64,000 nt of DNA from Actinocatenispora comari (GCF_017312725.1 NZ_BOPO01000128.1:157642-221641), one strand, 5' to 3'; numbered from the stretch's first letter, positions 41,932 to 50,633 are shown. Notes: generated from the letters alone by a model not told the origin. Made by a program: numbers and translations.

Positions 41932-42950
41932 CCCAGCCGGACACCGTGCTGGTGCTCACCGGCCGGCTGGACGCCACCGCCGACCTGGTGATCACCGAGC
42001 TCGACCGCCGGGGCGTACCGGTGTTCCGGTGCGACCCGGCGGACTTCCCCGGCCGGCTCGCGCTGTCCGCCCGGTTCGACGGCGCGGGCTGGGCCGGGAC
42101 ACTGCGCACGCCGTACCGATCGGTCGAGCTGGACCGCATCGTCGGCGGCTACTACCGCCGACCGGGCCGGTTCGCCGTCCGTACCGGCGTCGGGGACGGA
42201 GGGCCGGACGCCGCCGGGGCCGGTGGGGCCGGGATCGGCAGGTCGGGCGGCGCCGGGGCCGGCGGGGTCGACGAGTGGGCGAGCGCGGAGGCGCGCGGTG
42301 GACTCGGCGGGCTGCTCGCCGCGGTGCCGCGCTGGCTCAACGATCCGGGCCGGATGGAACACGCCGAGTACAAGCCGGTGCAGCTCGCCGCGGCGGCCCG
42401 CGCCGGGCTGGCGACACCGCGCACGCTGATCACCACGGACCCGGACGCCGCCCGGGAGTTCGTCGCCGGGCTGGCGCGCGCCGTGTACAAGCCGTTCCGC
42501 GGGTCGATGCGCGCCGCCGACGGCACCCGGTTCATCTACACCAGCCCGGTCACCGCCGCCGAGATCGACGACTCGGTCGCCCACACCGCACACCAGTTCC
42601 AGGAGTGGATCGACAAGGACCACGAGGTGCGGCTGACGGTCGTCGGTGACCGGTACTTCGCCGCCCGGCTGACCGGCCGCTCCGCCGACGCCCGCGTCGA
42701 CTGGCGCGCCGACTACGACGCGGTCGACTACGCCGTCGCGGAGGTACCCGGCTCGGTTCGCGCGGCGGTGCGCGCGATGCTCGCCGACCTCGGGTTGCGG
42801 TTCGCGGCGATGGACTTCGTGGTGCGGCCGGACGGACGCTGGTACTTCCTGGATCTCAACCCCAACGGGCAGTGGGGCTGGATCGAGCACCACACCGGCC
42901 TGCCCATCTGCGCTGCCATCGCCGACGCGCTCACCACCTCTCTGCGCTGA
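41928..42950 (+). CDS. tgmB: ATP-grasp ribosomal peptide maturase (TgmB/MvdD-like)
   Basis: A 340-residue ligase. The N-terminal MvdD-like pre-ATP-grasp domain (TVLVLTGRLDATADLVITELDRRGVPVFRCDPADFP then VGGYYRRPGRF) recognises the leader. The ATP-grasp fold has AVYKPFRGSMR (ATP-binding Lys) and ends FLDLNPNGQWGWIEHHTGLPI, the metal-binding signature of graspetide ligases. Residues 87-113 are a Gly/Ala-rich insertion not expected in relatives. It couples to the precursor gene (ATGA overlap). The usual third gene, a methyltransferase, is absent. The last codons and stop fall inside a repeat element beginning at 42935. Confidence 0.88.
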   Translation: MTQPDTVLVLTGRLDATADLVITELDRRGVPVFRCDPADFPGRLALSARFDGAGWAGTLRTPYRSVELDRIVGGYYRRPGRFAVRTGVGDGGPDAAGAGGAGIGRSGGAGAGGVDEWASAEARGGLGGLLAAVPRWLNDPGRMEHAEYKPVQLAAAARAGLATPRTLITTDPDAAREFVAGLARAVYKPFRGSMRAADGTRFIYTSPVTAAEIDDSVAHTAHQFQEWIDKDHEVRLTVVGDRYFAARLTGRSADARVDWRADYDAVDYAVAEVPGSVRAAVRAMLADLGLRFAAMDFVVRPDGRWYFLDLNPNGQWGWIEHHTGLPICAAIADALTTSLR

Positions 42951-43345
42951 GGTGACCCCGAAGCGCTCGGGGCTGGCCCGGGTGCGCTGGGGCTGGTGGT
43001 GTAAAGGCCACCTCTGTTCACGCTTCGACCCCGCGTGGGGGAACGTGGGGCGGGGCTTCGCCCCTCCCCACACCCCTCCCCGTCAAGGGGGCCTTCGCCC
43101 CCTTGACCATCCCCCGCCAGGGACGCGGAGACGAGATCCGGACGCCGCCTGGCCGTCTCGGAACGTCGGGGACCGGTGCCCGAACAGGACCCCGCCTGGC
43201 CGCTACGGCAGAGCTGCCGTGGCGAGCGGTGCGGCGTGGCAGAGGCCCCGGCCGGTCCCCGGGGCGCGGGATTCTCAAGGGGTGTCCCCTTGAGCGTGGA
43301 GAGAGCGCGAGAGAGGAGCGGAGCTCTTCTCTCGCTCGCACCCAG
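42935..43345. repeat. Palindromic repeat module R1 (two inverted hairpin-rich elements)
   Basis: The left element (42935-43106) contains a CACCTC/GAGGTG hairpin over the tgmB stop, a GTAAAGGCCACCTCTGTTC block, a hairpin with GGGGC-TTC-GCCCC core (43045-43071) and a hairpin TCAAGGGGGC (43083-43092) / GCCCCCTTGA (43097-43106). The right half has an inverted, diverged pair of hairpins (CTCAAGGGG near 43272, GCGAGAGAGGAG near 43310). Blocks recur at 53981-54650. The rest of the 563-nt gap to purM, to 43513, has no gene. Confidence 0.85.
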
Positions 43346-43513
43346 CGCTGGGCAGCCGGGGACCGTGAAGGAGCAAGCGGATCGCGACCCGACGACCCAC
43401 GCTGTGCCGAGGGGTAACCGCAACACCGAGCGAACGCAGCGCGGAACGTAACCGCAACACGCGCGGGCGGGGGTGCGCCGCGCCGCGCGGGTGGGTGGCG
43501 GGTGGGGCTGGGG

Positions 43514-44674
43514 TCAGCCGCGGGTGTGTTCGCCGAGCATCTGGACGCGGCCCTCGCCCTCGACCACCTCGCCGAGCACCCAGGCGTTCACGTCGTGCGC
43601 GGCGAGCAGCGAGATCGCCCGGTCGACGTCGGCGGGGCCGACGATGGCGACCATGCCGACGCCCTGGTTGAAGGTCCGCTCCATCTCGTCGGAGTCGATG
43701 CGCCCCTTGGTGGCGATCAGGTCGAAGATCGGCTGCGGCCGCCAGGACGAACGGTCCACGATCGCGTCCAGGTCCTCCGGCAGCGAGCGGACCAGGTTGC
43801 CGGGGATGCCGCCGCCGGTGATGTGCGCGAACGCGTGCACGTCGCACTCCTGGATCAGCGACAGGCAGTCCTGCGCGTAGATCCGGGTCGGTACGAGCAG
43901 CTCCTCGCCCAGCGAGCGCTGCACGCCGAGGTCGTCCACCACGGTGTCGAGCTTCATCCGGCCGGCGCCGAGCAGCACGTGCCGGACCAGCGAGAACCCG
44001 TTCGAGTGCAGGCCGGACGAGCCGAGCGCGATCAGCGTGTCGCCCAGCTGCACCCGGTCGCCGCCGAGCACCTTGTCGGCGTCGACGACGCCGATGCCGG
44101 TCCCGGAGATGTCGTACTCGTCGGGGCGCAGCATGCCGGGGTGCTCGGCGACCTCGCCGCCGACCAGCGAGCATCCCGCGTACCGGCAGCCGTCGGCGAT
44201 GCCGGCGACGATCTCGACGATGCGCTCCGGGACGACCTCGCCGCAGGCCACGTAGTCCTGCAGGAACAGCGGCTCGGCGCCGCACACGACCAGGTCGTCG
44301 ACGACCATCGCGACCAGGTCGACGCCCACCGTGTCGTGGATGCCCATCTGCTGCGCGATCAGCAGCTTGGTGCCGACGCCGTCGGTGGAGGAGGCGAGCA
44401 GCGGCTTGCTGTACTTCGTGGTGTCCAGCGCGAACAGGCCGGCGAAGCCGCCGATGCCGCCGACCACCTCGGGCCGGAAGGTCTTGTGCACCTTGCTCTT
44501 CATCAACTCGACGGCCTGCTCACCGGCCTCGATGTTGACGCCGGCCTCGGCGTAGCTGGAGCCGCGCTTGCGGCCACGGCCGGCGGTGCCGGACCACGGG
44601 ACTGTCCCCGCTCGCTGACCCGTCTCGCCGTTGGTGCCGTCGGTCGTACCAGCTCGCTCGGTCACCTGGGTCAC
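43514..44674 (-). CDS. purM: Phosphoribosylformylglycinamidine cyclo-ligase (AIR synthetase)
   Basis: A 386-residue enzyme performing the fifth step of purine synthesis, ATP-driven closure of the imidazole ring of FGAM to AIR. The core starts SSYAEAGVNIEAGEQAVELMK and shows LLASSTDGVGTKLLIAQ, DLVAMVVDDLVVCGAEPLFLQDYVACG, GCSLVGGEVAEHPGM and HITGGGIPGNLVR. The first 35 residues (VTQVTERAGTTDGTNGETGQ...) are a low-complexity extension. GAGGGGAG precedes the GTG at 44674. It lies 41 bp downstream of purF. Confidence 0.97.
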   Translation of the reverse strand: MTQVTERAGTTDGTNGETGQRAGTVPWSGTAGRGRKRGSSYAEAGVNIEAGEQAVELMKSKVHKTFRPEVVGGIGGFAGLFALDTTKYSKPLLASSTDGVGTKLLIAQQMGIHDTVGVDLVAMVVDDLVVCGAEPLFLQDYVACGEVVPERIVEIVAGIADGCRYAGCSLVGGEVAEHPGMLRPDEYDISGTGIGVVDADKVLGGDRVQLGDTLIALGSSGLHSNGFSLVRHVLLGAGRMKLDTVVDDLGVQRSLGEELLVPTRIYAQDCLSLIQECDVHAFAHITGGGIPGNLVRSLPEDLDAIVDRSSWRPQPIFDLIATKGRIDSDEMERTFNQGVGMVAIVGPADVDRAISLLAAHDVNAWVLGEVVEGEGRVQMLGEHTRG

Positions 44675-44715
44675 CGAATCTCCCCTCAGGTGGGCCGCCG
44701 AGCGACCCACGTCGT

Positions 44716-46308
44716 TCACGGACGCCGGAGGGCGTCCGCCCCACCCGGGCCGGCGGACACCGGGTTGGCGTCCGCTGCCTGTGACCGCGCCTCGCTCGGG
44801 CGGCCGGAGCCATCGTCGGCGGCCGGTGGGCCGGACGTGGCGGTCGAACTGTCGGCGCGACGGCCGATGCCTTCCAGGACGTGCTTGCCGACCAGCGTGT
44901 CGGCCGGCAGCTCGACCGGGTAGACCCCGTCGAAGCAGGCCCGGCAGAGCCGGTTGCGGGGCTGCTCGGTCGCCGCGATCAGGTTGTCCAGCGACACGTA
45001 TCCGAGGGAGTCGGCACCGACCGACCGGCGGATGCCCTCGGTGTCCAGCCCGTTCGCCAGCAGCTCGGCCCGGGTGGCGAAGTCGATGCCGTAGAAGCAC
45101 GGCCACTTGACCGGCGGCGACGCGATCCGGACGTGCACCTCGAGCGCGCCGGCCTCGCGCAGCATCCGGACGATGGCGCGCTGGGTGTTGCCGCGCACGA
45201 TCGAGTCGTCCACGACCACGACCCGCTTGCCCCGGATCTGCTCGCGCAGCGGGTTGAGCTTCAGCCGGATGCCGAGCTGCCGGATCGTCTGGGACGGCTG
45301 GATGAACGTGCGACCGACGTAGGCGTTCTTCACCAGCCCCATGCCGTACGGCGTGCCCGACTCGTCGGCGTAGCCGATCGCCGCCGGGGTGCCCGACTCC
45401 GGGCTCGGGATCACCAGGTCGGCCTCGACCGGGTACTCCTGGGCGAGCCGGCGGCCGATCTCGACCCGCGCCGCGTACACGTTGCGGCCGGCGATGGTGG
45501 TGTCCGGCCGGGCCAGGTAGACGTACTCGAACAGGCAGCCCTTGGGTTCCGGGTTCGCGAACCGCTCGCTGCGCAGCCCGTGCTCGTCGATGGCGAGCAG
45601 CTCGCCCGGCTCGACCTCGCGGACCACCGAGGCGCCGACGATGTCCAGCGCGGCGGTCTCGGACGCGACCACCCAGCCGCGCTCCAGCCGGCCCAGCACC
45701 AGCGGGTGGATGCCCTGCGGGTCACGCGCCGCGTAGAGCGTGTCCTCGTCGCAGAACACGAAGCTGAACGCGCCGCGCAGGGTCGGCAGCAGCTCCAGCG
45801 CGGCGGCCTCGACCGACAGGTCGGGGCGGCTGGCCAGCAGCGTGGTGACCAGCGCGGTGTCGTTGGTGGCGCCGGCGTCCAGGCCGAGCTTGGCGGCCCG
45901 GTGGGCCAGCTCGACCGCGTTGACCAGGTTGCCGTTGTGCGCCAGCGCGATCGTGGTGCCGGCCGTGGTGGACCGCAGGGTGGGCTGCGCGTTCTCCCAG
46001 CCGGGGCCGCCGGTGGTGGAATAGCGGCAGTGGCCGACCGCGATGTGCCCGTACAGGCTGGCCAGGGAGGCCTCGTCGAACACCTGGGAGACCAGGCCGA
46101 GGTCCTTGTACACCACGACGCCGGAGCCGTCGCTGACCGCGATGCCGGCCGCTTCCTGGCCGCGGTGCTGGAGTGCGTAGAGACCGAAATAGGTGAGTTT
46201 GGCGACCTCTTCGCCCGGTGCCCAGACACCGAAGACGCCACACGCGTCCTGCGGGCCGGGGCCGTCCGGGTCGAGATCGTGGGTCAGCAGCCCGTCGCCT
46301 CGGGGCAC
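44716..46308 (-). CDS. purF: Amidophosphoribosyltransferase
   Basis: A 530-residue enzyme catalysing the first committed step: PRPP plus glutamine to phosphoribosylamine. A 22-residue propeptide precedes Cys23 (DACGVFGVWAPGEEVAKL), which after cleavage becomes the N-terminal nucleophile of the Ntn glutaminase domain; ALQHRGQEAAGI and HNGNLVNA follow. The PRPP loop is VVVVDDSIVRGNTQRAIV. ARPDTTIAGRNVYAARV is the Fe-S/PRTase junction type. The C-terminus has a Ser/Asp-rich 60-residue tail. GTG start with GAGGAG upstream. Followed by purM. Confidence 0.97.
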   Translation of the reverse strand: MPRGDGLLTHDLDPDGPGPQDACGVFGVWAPGEEVAKLTYFGLYALQHRGQEAAGIAVSDGSGVVVYKDLGLVSQVFDEASLASLYGHIAVGHCRYSTTGGPGWENAQPTLRSTTAGTTIALAHNGNLVNAVELAHRAAKLGLDAGATNDTALVTTLLASRPDLSVEAAALELLPTLRGAFSFVFCDEDTLYAARDPQGIHPLVLGRLERGWVVASETAALDIVGASVVREVEPGELLAIDEHGLRSERFANPEPKGCLFEYVYLARPDTTIAGRNVYAARVEIGRRLAQEYPVEADLVIPSPESGTPAAIGYADESGTPYGMGLVKNAYVGRTFIQPSQTIRQLGIRLKLNPLREQIRGKRVVVVDDSIVRGNTQRAIVRMLREAGALEVHVRIASPPVKWPCFYGIDFATRAELLANGLDTEGIRRSVGADSLGYVSLDNLIAATEQPRNRLCRACFDGVYPVELPADTLVGKHVLEGIGRRADSSTATSGPPAADDGSGRPSEARSQAADANPVSAGPGGADALRRP

Positions 46309-46498
46309 TGCCGCTCCTCGCTAGCCGGGGAAAGCCGTCGCCGGCAAGTGTACGCGAGCCGACGGCGATGACATAGAGGCGTCGTTTGATCACTTCTGGT
46401 CATCATCGCCGGTCGGACGGCCGTACGCGTCGCCTGCGCCACCGGCCGCCCCGGTGCGGCGAAGGTCCGGATCGCCCGAACGATGCCCACCCGCACCG

Positions 46499-46870
46499 TC
46501 AGCGGGACACCGGCAGCTCGTGGCTGAGGTCGGCGCGGACGCCGCTGGCCCGGACGGCACCGGAGGCGACCGCGTCGGCCCAGCCGGTGCGCCCGGTGGC
46601 CAGCCGGACCCAGGTCAGCGGGTCGGTCTCGATCACGTTCGGCGGGGTGCCGCGGGTGTGTCGGGGGCCGGCGACGCACTGGACCGCCCCGTACGGCGGG
46701 ACGCGGACCTCGACCGAATGGCCCGGCGCCCGCTCGGCCAGCCAGCCCAGCAGCACCCTGGTCGCGTCCCGCAGCACCGCCGCGGGCGGGGTGCGCCCGG
46801 CATCCAGCTCGGCGGTGGCCGCGGCGACCGCGGCCGGGTCCGGTCCGCGGGAACGAGTACGGGCGGTCAC
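46499..46870 (-). CDS. Sterol carrier (SCP-like) family protein upstream of purF
   Basis: A 123-residue protein I recognise from its position before purF in actinobacteria, where it is annotated as a sterol carrier family protein. Visible features are [68 protein letters not shown], resembling the SCP-2-like beta-sheet with a terminal helix. Function unknown. The GTG at 46870 follows a TATCGT -10-like box at close range (leaderless); another GTG at 46906 would add 12 residues. Confidence 0.75.
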   Translation of the reverse strand: MTARTRSRGPDPAAVAAATAELDAGRTPPAAVLRDATRVLLGWLAERAPGHSVEVRVPPYGAVQCVAGPRHTRGTPPNVIETDPLTWVRLATGRTGWADAVASGAVRASGVRADLSHELPVSR

Positions 46871-47008
46871 GGCCGGGACGATACCGTCACGGTACGACGT
46901 GAACACCGGGAGACATCCGCAACTAGGTTGACAGGTCGGGTCGCCAACTCACAGGCGGACAAGGCATAGTTCCGGCGTTGGGACGGACGTACACCGGAGG
47001 CGGTGGAG

Positions 47009-49000
47009 ATGGCAACGCCAGCGCACACCCGCGGGCGTCGACGCCGGGCGAGCCTGGCCACGGCGGTCGGCCTGGCCGTCGGCCTCGTGCTGGCCGGGGT
47101 GGCGGCCACCCCGGCGGTCGCCGCACCCACCCTGTCGGTCAGCGCCAGCCCGGACACCGTGGACCTCAAGGTCGGCGGCGACAACCGCACGATCAGCATC
47201 AACATACAGACTTCCGAGCCCGCGGAGAACGTCTCGGCAGTGGTCAGCGTGCCGCTGGCCGACTCCGGCGTGACGATCAAGGGCTCGCAGGGCGCCAGCT
47301 GCGTCGCCACCGGGCAGAACCAGCTCAACTGCCCGGTCGGGCACATGGACCCGGGCAAGGCGAAGGCGATCTACGTCACGGTCGCCGCACCGCAGCAGAG
47401 CCAGATCGCGGCCGGCGACAGCCGCAGCGGTACCGGCCAGGTGCAGGTCAGCGCGACCGGCGCACCACAGCCCGGCTCGGCGTCGTTCAACATGACGCTG
47501 TCCAACGACGCGCCCCAGTCGGTCGGTCAGATCTCCGGCTCGGTGCTGTCGGCCAAGGACGGCTCGGCGATCTCCGACGCCAAGGTCACGTTGACCGACA
47601 GTGCCGGTACCAACCGGCAGGCGACCACCAACGCGAACGGCGAGTTCAGCTGGACGCCGAGCGACGACCAGACGCTCGCGGCGGGGCAGATCACCGCCAC
47701 CGTCGACGTCGACGGGTACAAGCAGGCCAAGCAGACGCAGAACGGCACCAACGGTCAACCGCTGGCGTTCTCCCCGTTCAAGCTCACCAAGATCGCCAAG
47801 GCGAAGCCGACGAAGACGCACGCCAAGGCGGCGTCGCCGACGCCGAGCGAGGAGCCGAAGGACGACGGCGGCGGCCTCGGCACCATCGTCTGGGTGCTGA
47901 TCATCCTCGGCGGGTTGCTGGTGGTCGGCGGCATCGTCGCGATCGTGCTGCTGATGCGCAAGAAGGACGACGACGACGGCGACGGTCCGGGTTCCGGCGA
48001 CGGGATCCTGCCGTTCAACGACGGCCCGGAGCCGACCGGGTACCCGCGGCGCGGCGCCGGCGAGACCGCGGTGATCAACGCGGTACCGGGCGGCGACGAC
48101 GCACCGACGATGGTGCACAACGGGCCGCTGGTCCGCGACGACGGCTACCCGCCGTACGGGAATGCCGGCCAGACGCAGGCCTACGGCGCCGACAACGGCC
48201 AGACCCAGATGTACGGCGGGCAGACCCAGGCGTACGGCGCGGACGCGCCCGCCACCCAGATGTACGGCGGACCGTCCCAGGCGCACGGGGCGGACGCGCC
48301 CGGCGGCGCCACCCAGGTGTACGGCGGGGAGACCCAGATGTACGGGGCGCAGCCACCGGCCGGCCCGCCCACCGGCGACGCGACCAGCACGTACGGCGCG
48401 TCGCAGGGGCCGGCCCAACCGTGGCAGCAGTCCGACCGGGGCGTCGGCGGCAGATCCGAGGGCACCATGTACGGCCGCGGTTCCGGCGCCGCGCCGACCT
48501 CCGGTGCGGCCCCCGCGTCCGGCGCTCCGACCAGCGGCTACCCCGGCTCGGGCGGCGCTCCGACCAGCGGCTACCCGGGTTCCGGCGCGGCACCGACCAG
48601 CGGGTATCCCGGTGGGCAGCCGACCAGCGGCTACCCGGGCGGGCAGCCGACCAGCGGCGCGGGCCCGGCGAGCGGCGGGGGGTACCCGCAGTCGGGTGGC
48701 GCGCCGGCCGGCGGGTACGGGCAGGGCGGCGGCTACGGCCAGCCGGCCGGTCAGTACGGCCAGCCCGCCGGTCAGCAGTACGGCCAGGGCCAGCAGTACG
48801 GGCCGCCCGCGGGTCAGGGGCAGCAGTACGGGCAGCCCGGTGGCCAGCAGTACGGGCAGCAGCGCCCGGAGCTGAACGAACCGACCGGCGTCTGGCAGCC
48901 CGGCCAGCAGCAGCAACAGCCTCGCCAGCAGCGCCCGGCGCCGCCGTCCGGCGACGAGACCCGGCTGGACCGCAACGACGGCGTCGACTGGCTCGACTGA
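47009..49000 (+). CDS. Large secreted/membrane-anchored protein with Gln/Tyr/Gly-rich repetitive tail
   Basis: A 663-residue protein. Residues 1-39 are a signal peptide (AVGLAVGLVLAGVAATPAVAA). The outside part (40-290) has two beta-sandwich regions, a DUF11-like N-domain and a carboxypeptidase-regulatory/CnaB-like module (SGSVLSAKDGSAISDAKVTLTDSAGT ... TTNANGEF). A membrane helix (TIVWVLIILGGLLVVGGIVAIVLLM) precedes a cytoplasmic tail of about 340 residues made of repeats: TQxYG/TQMYGG blocks, then APTSGYPGSG blocks, then YGQPAGQ blocks. The end is DETRLDRNDGVDWLD. GGAGG lies 8 nt before ATG 47009. I do not know its role. Confidence 0.7.
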   Translation: MATPAHTRGRRRRASLATAVGLAVGLVLAGVAATPAVAAPTLSVSASPDTVDLKVGGDNRTISINIQTSEPAENVSAVVSVPLADSGVTIKGSQGASCVATGQNQLNCPVGHMDPGKAKAIYVTVAAPQQSQIAAGDSRSGTGQVQVSATGAPQPGSASFNMTLSNDAPQSVGQISGSVLSAKDGSAISDAKVTLTDSAGTNRQATTNANGEFSWTPSDDQTLAAGQITATVDVDGYKQAKQTQNGTNGQPLAFSPFKLTKIAKAKPTKTHAKAASPTPSEEPKDDGGGLGTIVWVLIILGGLLVVGGIVAIVLLMRKKDDDDGDGPGSGDGILPFNDGPEPTGYPRRGAGETAVINAVPGGDDAPTMVHNGPLVRDDGYPPYGNAGQTQAYGADNGQTQMYGGQTQAYGADAPATQMYGGPSQAHGADAPGGATQVYGGETQMYGAQPPAGPPTGDATSTYGASQGPAQPWQQSDRGVGGRSEGTMYGRGSGAAPTSGAAPASGAPTSGYPGSGGAPTSGYPGSGAAPTSGYPGGQPTSGYPGGQPTSGAGPASGGGYPQSGGAPAGGYGQGGGYGQPAGQYGQPAGQQYGQGQQYGPPAGQGQQYGQPGGQQYGQQRPELNEPTGVWQPGQQQQQPRQQRPAPPSGDETRLDRNDGVDWLD

Positions 49001-49077
49001 GCGTCCGCGACCCCGACCACGGCGCCGCAGCCGATCTCGGCGTGCCGGCGCCCACCTCGGCGTTGCGGCGCCCGCTC

Positions 49078-49410
49078 GCCGAGCATGGAACAGTGACGGC
49101 TCGGCGATCCGAGCATGGAACGGCGGCGGCTCCAGCGAACCGATCGTGAAACGGCGGCGGCCCGGCGAACCGAGCATGGAACGGCGGCGGCTCCAGCGAA
49201 CTGCGCATGGAACGGTGACGGCCCGGCGAACCGAGCATGGAACGGCGGCGGCTCGGCGAACCGATCGTGAACGGCGGCGGCTCGGCGAACCGGGCATAGA
49301 ACGGCGGCGGCTCGGCGAACCGATCGTGAACGGCGGCGGCTCGGCGAACCGGGCATAGAACGGCGGCGGCTCGGCGAACCGATCGTGAACGGCGGCGGCT
49401 CTGGCGAAGC
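49078..49410. repeat. Tandem array of 29-31 bp units, about 11 copies with alternating subtypes
   Basis: Units end in AACGGCGGCGGCTCGGCGAA (or variants) and differ at the front: one subtype has CCGATCGTG, the other CCGAGCATGG or CCGGGCATAG. In the middle and end of the array the two subtypes alternate, giving a roughly 59-bp higher-order period. It fills the 470-nt gap between the surface-protein gene and the convergent PadR-linked gene. There are no unique spacers. Confidence 0.9.
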
Positions 49411-49470
49411 GGGCATGGGGCGCCCTTGGTCGACGCGCGGTCGGCCGTGGGGTGTCGGTGGGCGCGCTGG

Positions 49471-50244
49471 TCAGTCGGCGGTGCGTTGGCCGCGGCGGAG
49501 ATCGTGGCCGGCGATCACGGTGGTGGCGGCGAGCACCGCGAGCACCGCGGTGACCGCGAGCCCGCCCGGGTGCAGGCCGGTACGGCCGCCGGCGAGCAGG
49601 CTCTGGCCGGCCGCCATGGCCAGGCCGAGCCCGAAGAGCGGCAGGGCAACGGACAGCCGGCGGGTGCTCGGCAGGACGGTGGCGGCGGAGACCCGGGCGA
49701 CGAGGGTGCAGCAGCGGACGGCGAGGAACGCCAGCGTGGCCCAGTAGTACCCGACCAGGGCGAGGTCGGCGGGGCCGGTGACGTGCTCGGCGATGCCGCT
49801 CCAGGCGGCCGCCAGCAGCAGGCCGACCGCTACGGTGGGGGCGGCCAGGGTGCGGGCCGCCACGACGGCCAGCCGCCGCAGTGACGCCGGCCGCGGCCGG
49901 GGCAGCGGTGCGCCGAGCGCGACACCGGCGAGCAGCGGCACGAGCCACAGGCTGGTGGCCGGGTGACCGATGTCGGCGGTCAGCGCGGTGGACGGCGTGA
50001 CGGTACGCAGCGCGAGCACGGTCGCCGCGACGACCGCGAAGAGCATGACGGTCAGTACCTGCCGGGTCTGGCCGCTGCGATTGTCGCCCCAGGCGCTCGG
50101 CTGCAGCCAGAGCCGGACCGCGCCGGCCAGCGTGTCCGGCCAGGACCGGATGCCCGCTGCGGTCACCTCGCGGCTGATGTCGACGCCCCAGCGCTCCCGG
50201 ACGGCCGGTGGGTAGAGCCGGGCGAGCAGCGTCGCGGCGCTCAT
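49471..50244 (-). CDS. Membrane protein of unknown function, coupled to a PadR regulator
   Basis: A 257-residue protein starting MSAATLLARLYPPAVRERWGVDISREVTAAGIRSWPDTLAGAVRLWLQPSAW, a cytoplasmic helix pair often seen in small PadR-linked membrane proteins, followed by six membrane helices (VMLFAVVAATVLALR, SLWLVPLLAGVALGA, TVAVGLLLAAAW and others). Function unknown. Its ATG overlaps the PadR stop (ATGA), so it is translated with that regulator and probably serves as an integral partner or target. Confidence 0.7.
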   Translation of the reverse strand: MSAATLLARLYPPAVRERWGVDISREVTAAGIRSWPDTLAGAVRLWLQPSAWGDNRSGQTRQVLTVMLFAVVAATVLALRTVTPSTALTADIGHPATSLWLVPLLAGVALGAPLPRPRPASLRRLAVVAARTLAAPTVAVGLLLAAAWSGIAEHVTGPADLALVGYYWATLAFLAVRCCTLVARVSAATVLPSTRRLSVALPLFGLGLAMAAGQSLLAGGRTGLHPGGLAVTAVLAVLAATTVIAGHDLRRGQRTAD

Positions 50245-50552
50245 GTCGGCGTCGCTCCGAGCGCCCGCAGCCCGGCCGCGGAGACGCGGGCCATCTGCTG
50301 CAGTTCGGCCCGCAGCACGTCGCGGCCGGCGGCGGTGATCTGCATCGTGCGGTGCCGCTCGGCGGCCTCGCCGGCGCCCTCGACCGGCTCGATGAGTTCG
50401 CGCGTCTCCAGCCGGGACAGCGCGCCGTAGAGGCTGCCCGGGCCGAGCCGGCTGCCGGTGAGCTGCTCGATCGCGGCGTTGATCGCGTACCCGTGCAGCG
50501 GCCGGTCGGCCAACACGGTGAGCACGAGCATCTGGGCGTCGTTGCTGTGCAT
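50241..50552 (-). CDS. PadR family transcriptional regulator
   Basis: A 103-residue PadR protein (subfamily-2 length): MLVLTVLADRPLHGYAINAAIEQLTGSRLGPGSLYGALSRLETRELIEP gives the winged HTH, and a C-terminal dimer helix runs TAAGRDVLRAELQQMARVSAAGLRAL. PadR proteins usually repress nearby transporter or detoxification genes. GGGAGG precedes the ATG. The divergent operon at 50634 encodes an ABC transporter and is its likely target, via the palindrome at 50603-50615. Confidence 0.9.
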   Translation of the reverse strand: MHSNDAQMLVLTVLADRPLHGYAINAAIEQLTGSRLGPGSLYGALSRLETRELIEPVEGAGEAAERHRTMQITAAGRDVLRAELQQMARVSAAGLRALGATPT

Positions 50553-50598
50553 GGCCCTCCCTGTCTCCAGCTCAGCATAGTACGAACCTCGACACTAC

Positions 50599-50626
50599 TT
50601 GCCTCGTACTACGAGACGCGTACTAT
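50599..50626 (+). promoter_or_regulatory. Divergent promoter with PadR-type palindrome
   Basis: -35 TTGCCT (50599-50604), -10 TACTAT (50621-50626) with a 16-bp spacer. The spacer contains the perfect palindrome CTCGTA-C-TACGAG (50603-50615). The -10 box ends 7 nt before ATG 50634 (leaderless). On the minus strand, another TACTAT near 50573-50578 faces padR. Confidence 0.65.
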
Positions 50627-50633
50627 GGCCGCC

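Noticed and set aside
42951..43513. Coding frames within palindromic module R1, and similar frames at 53981-54650
   Set aside because: Their translations are Arg/Pro-rich, differ between copies and are broken by stops; the conserved feature is base pairing, not protein.
49078..49410. Tandem array considered as a CRISPR array
   Set aside because: Units are contiguous with no unique spacers, and no cas genes are present.
49001..49470. Proteins read from the tandem array (for example repeats of RFAEPPPFTIG)
   Set aside because: The frames exist in several phases on both strands because the unit length varies between 29 and 31 bp, so no frame is preserved.
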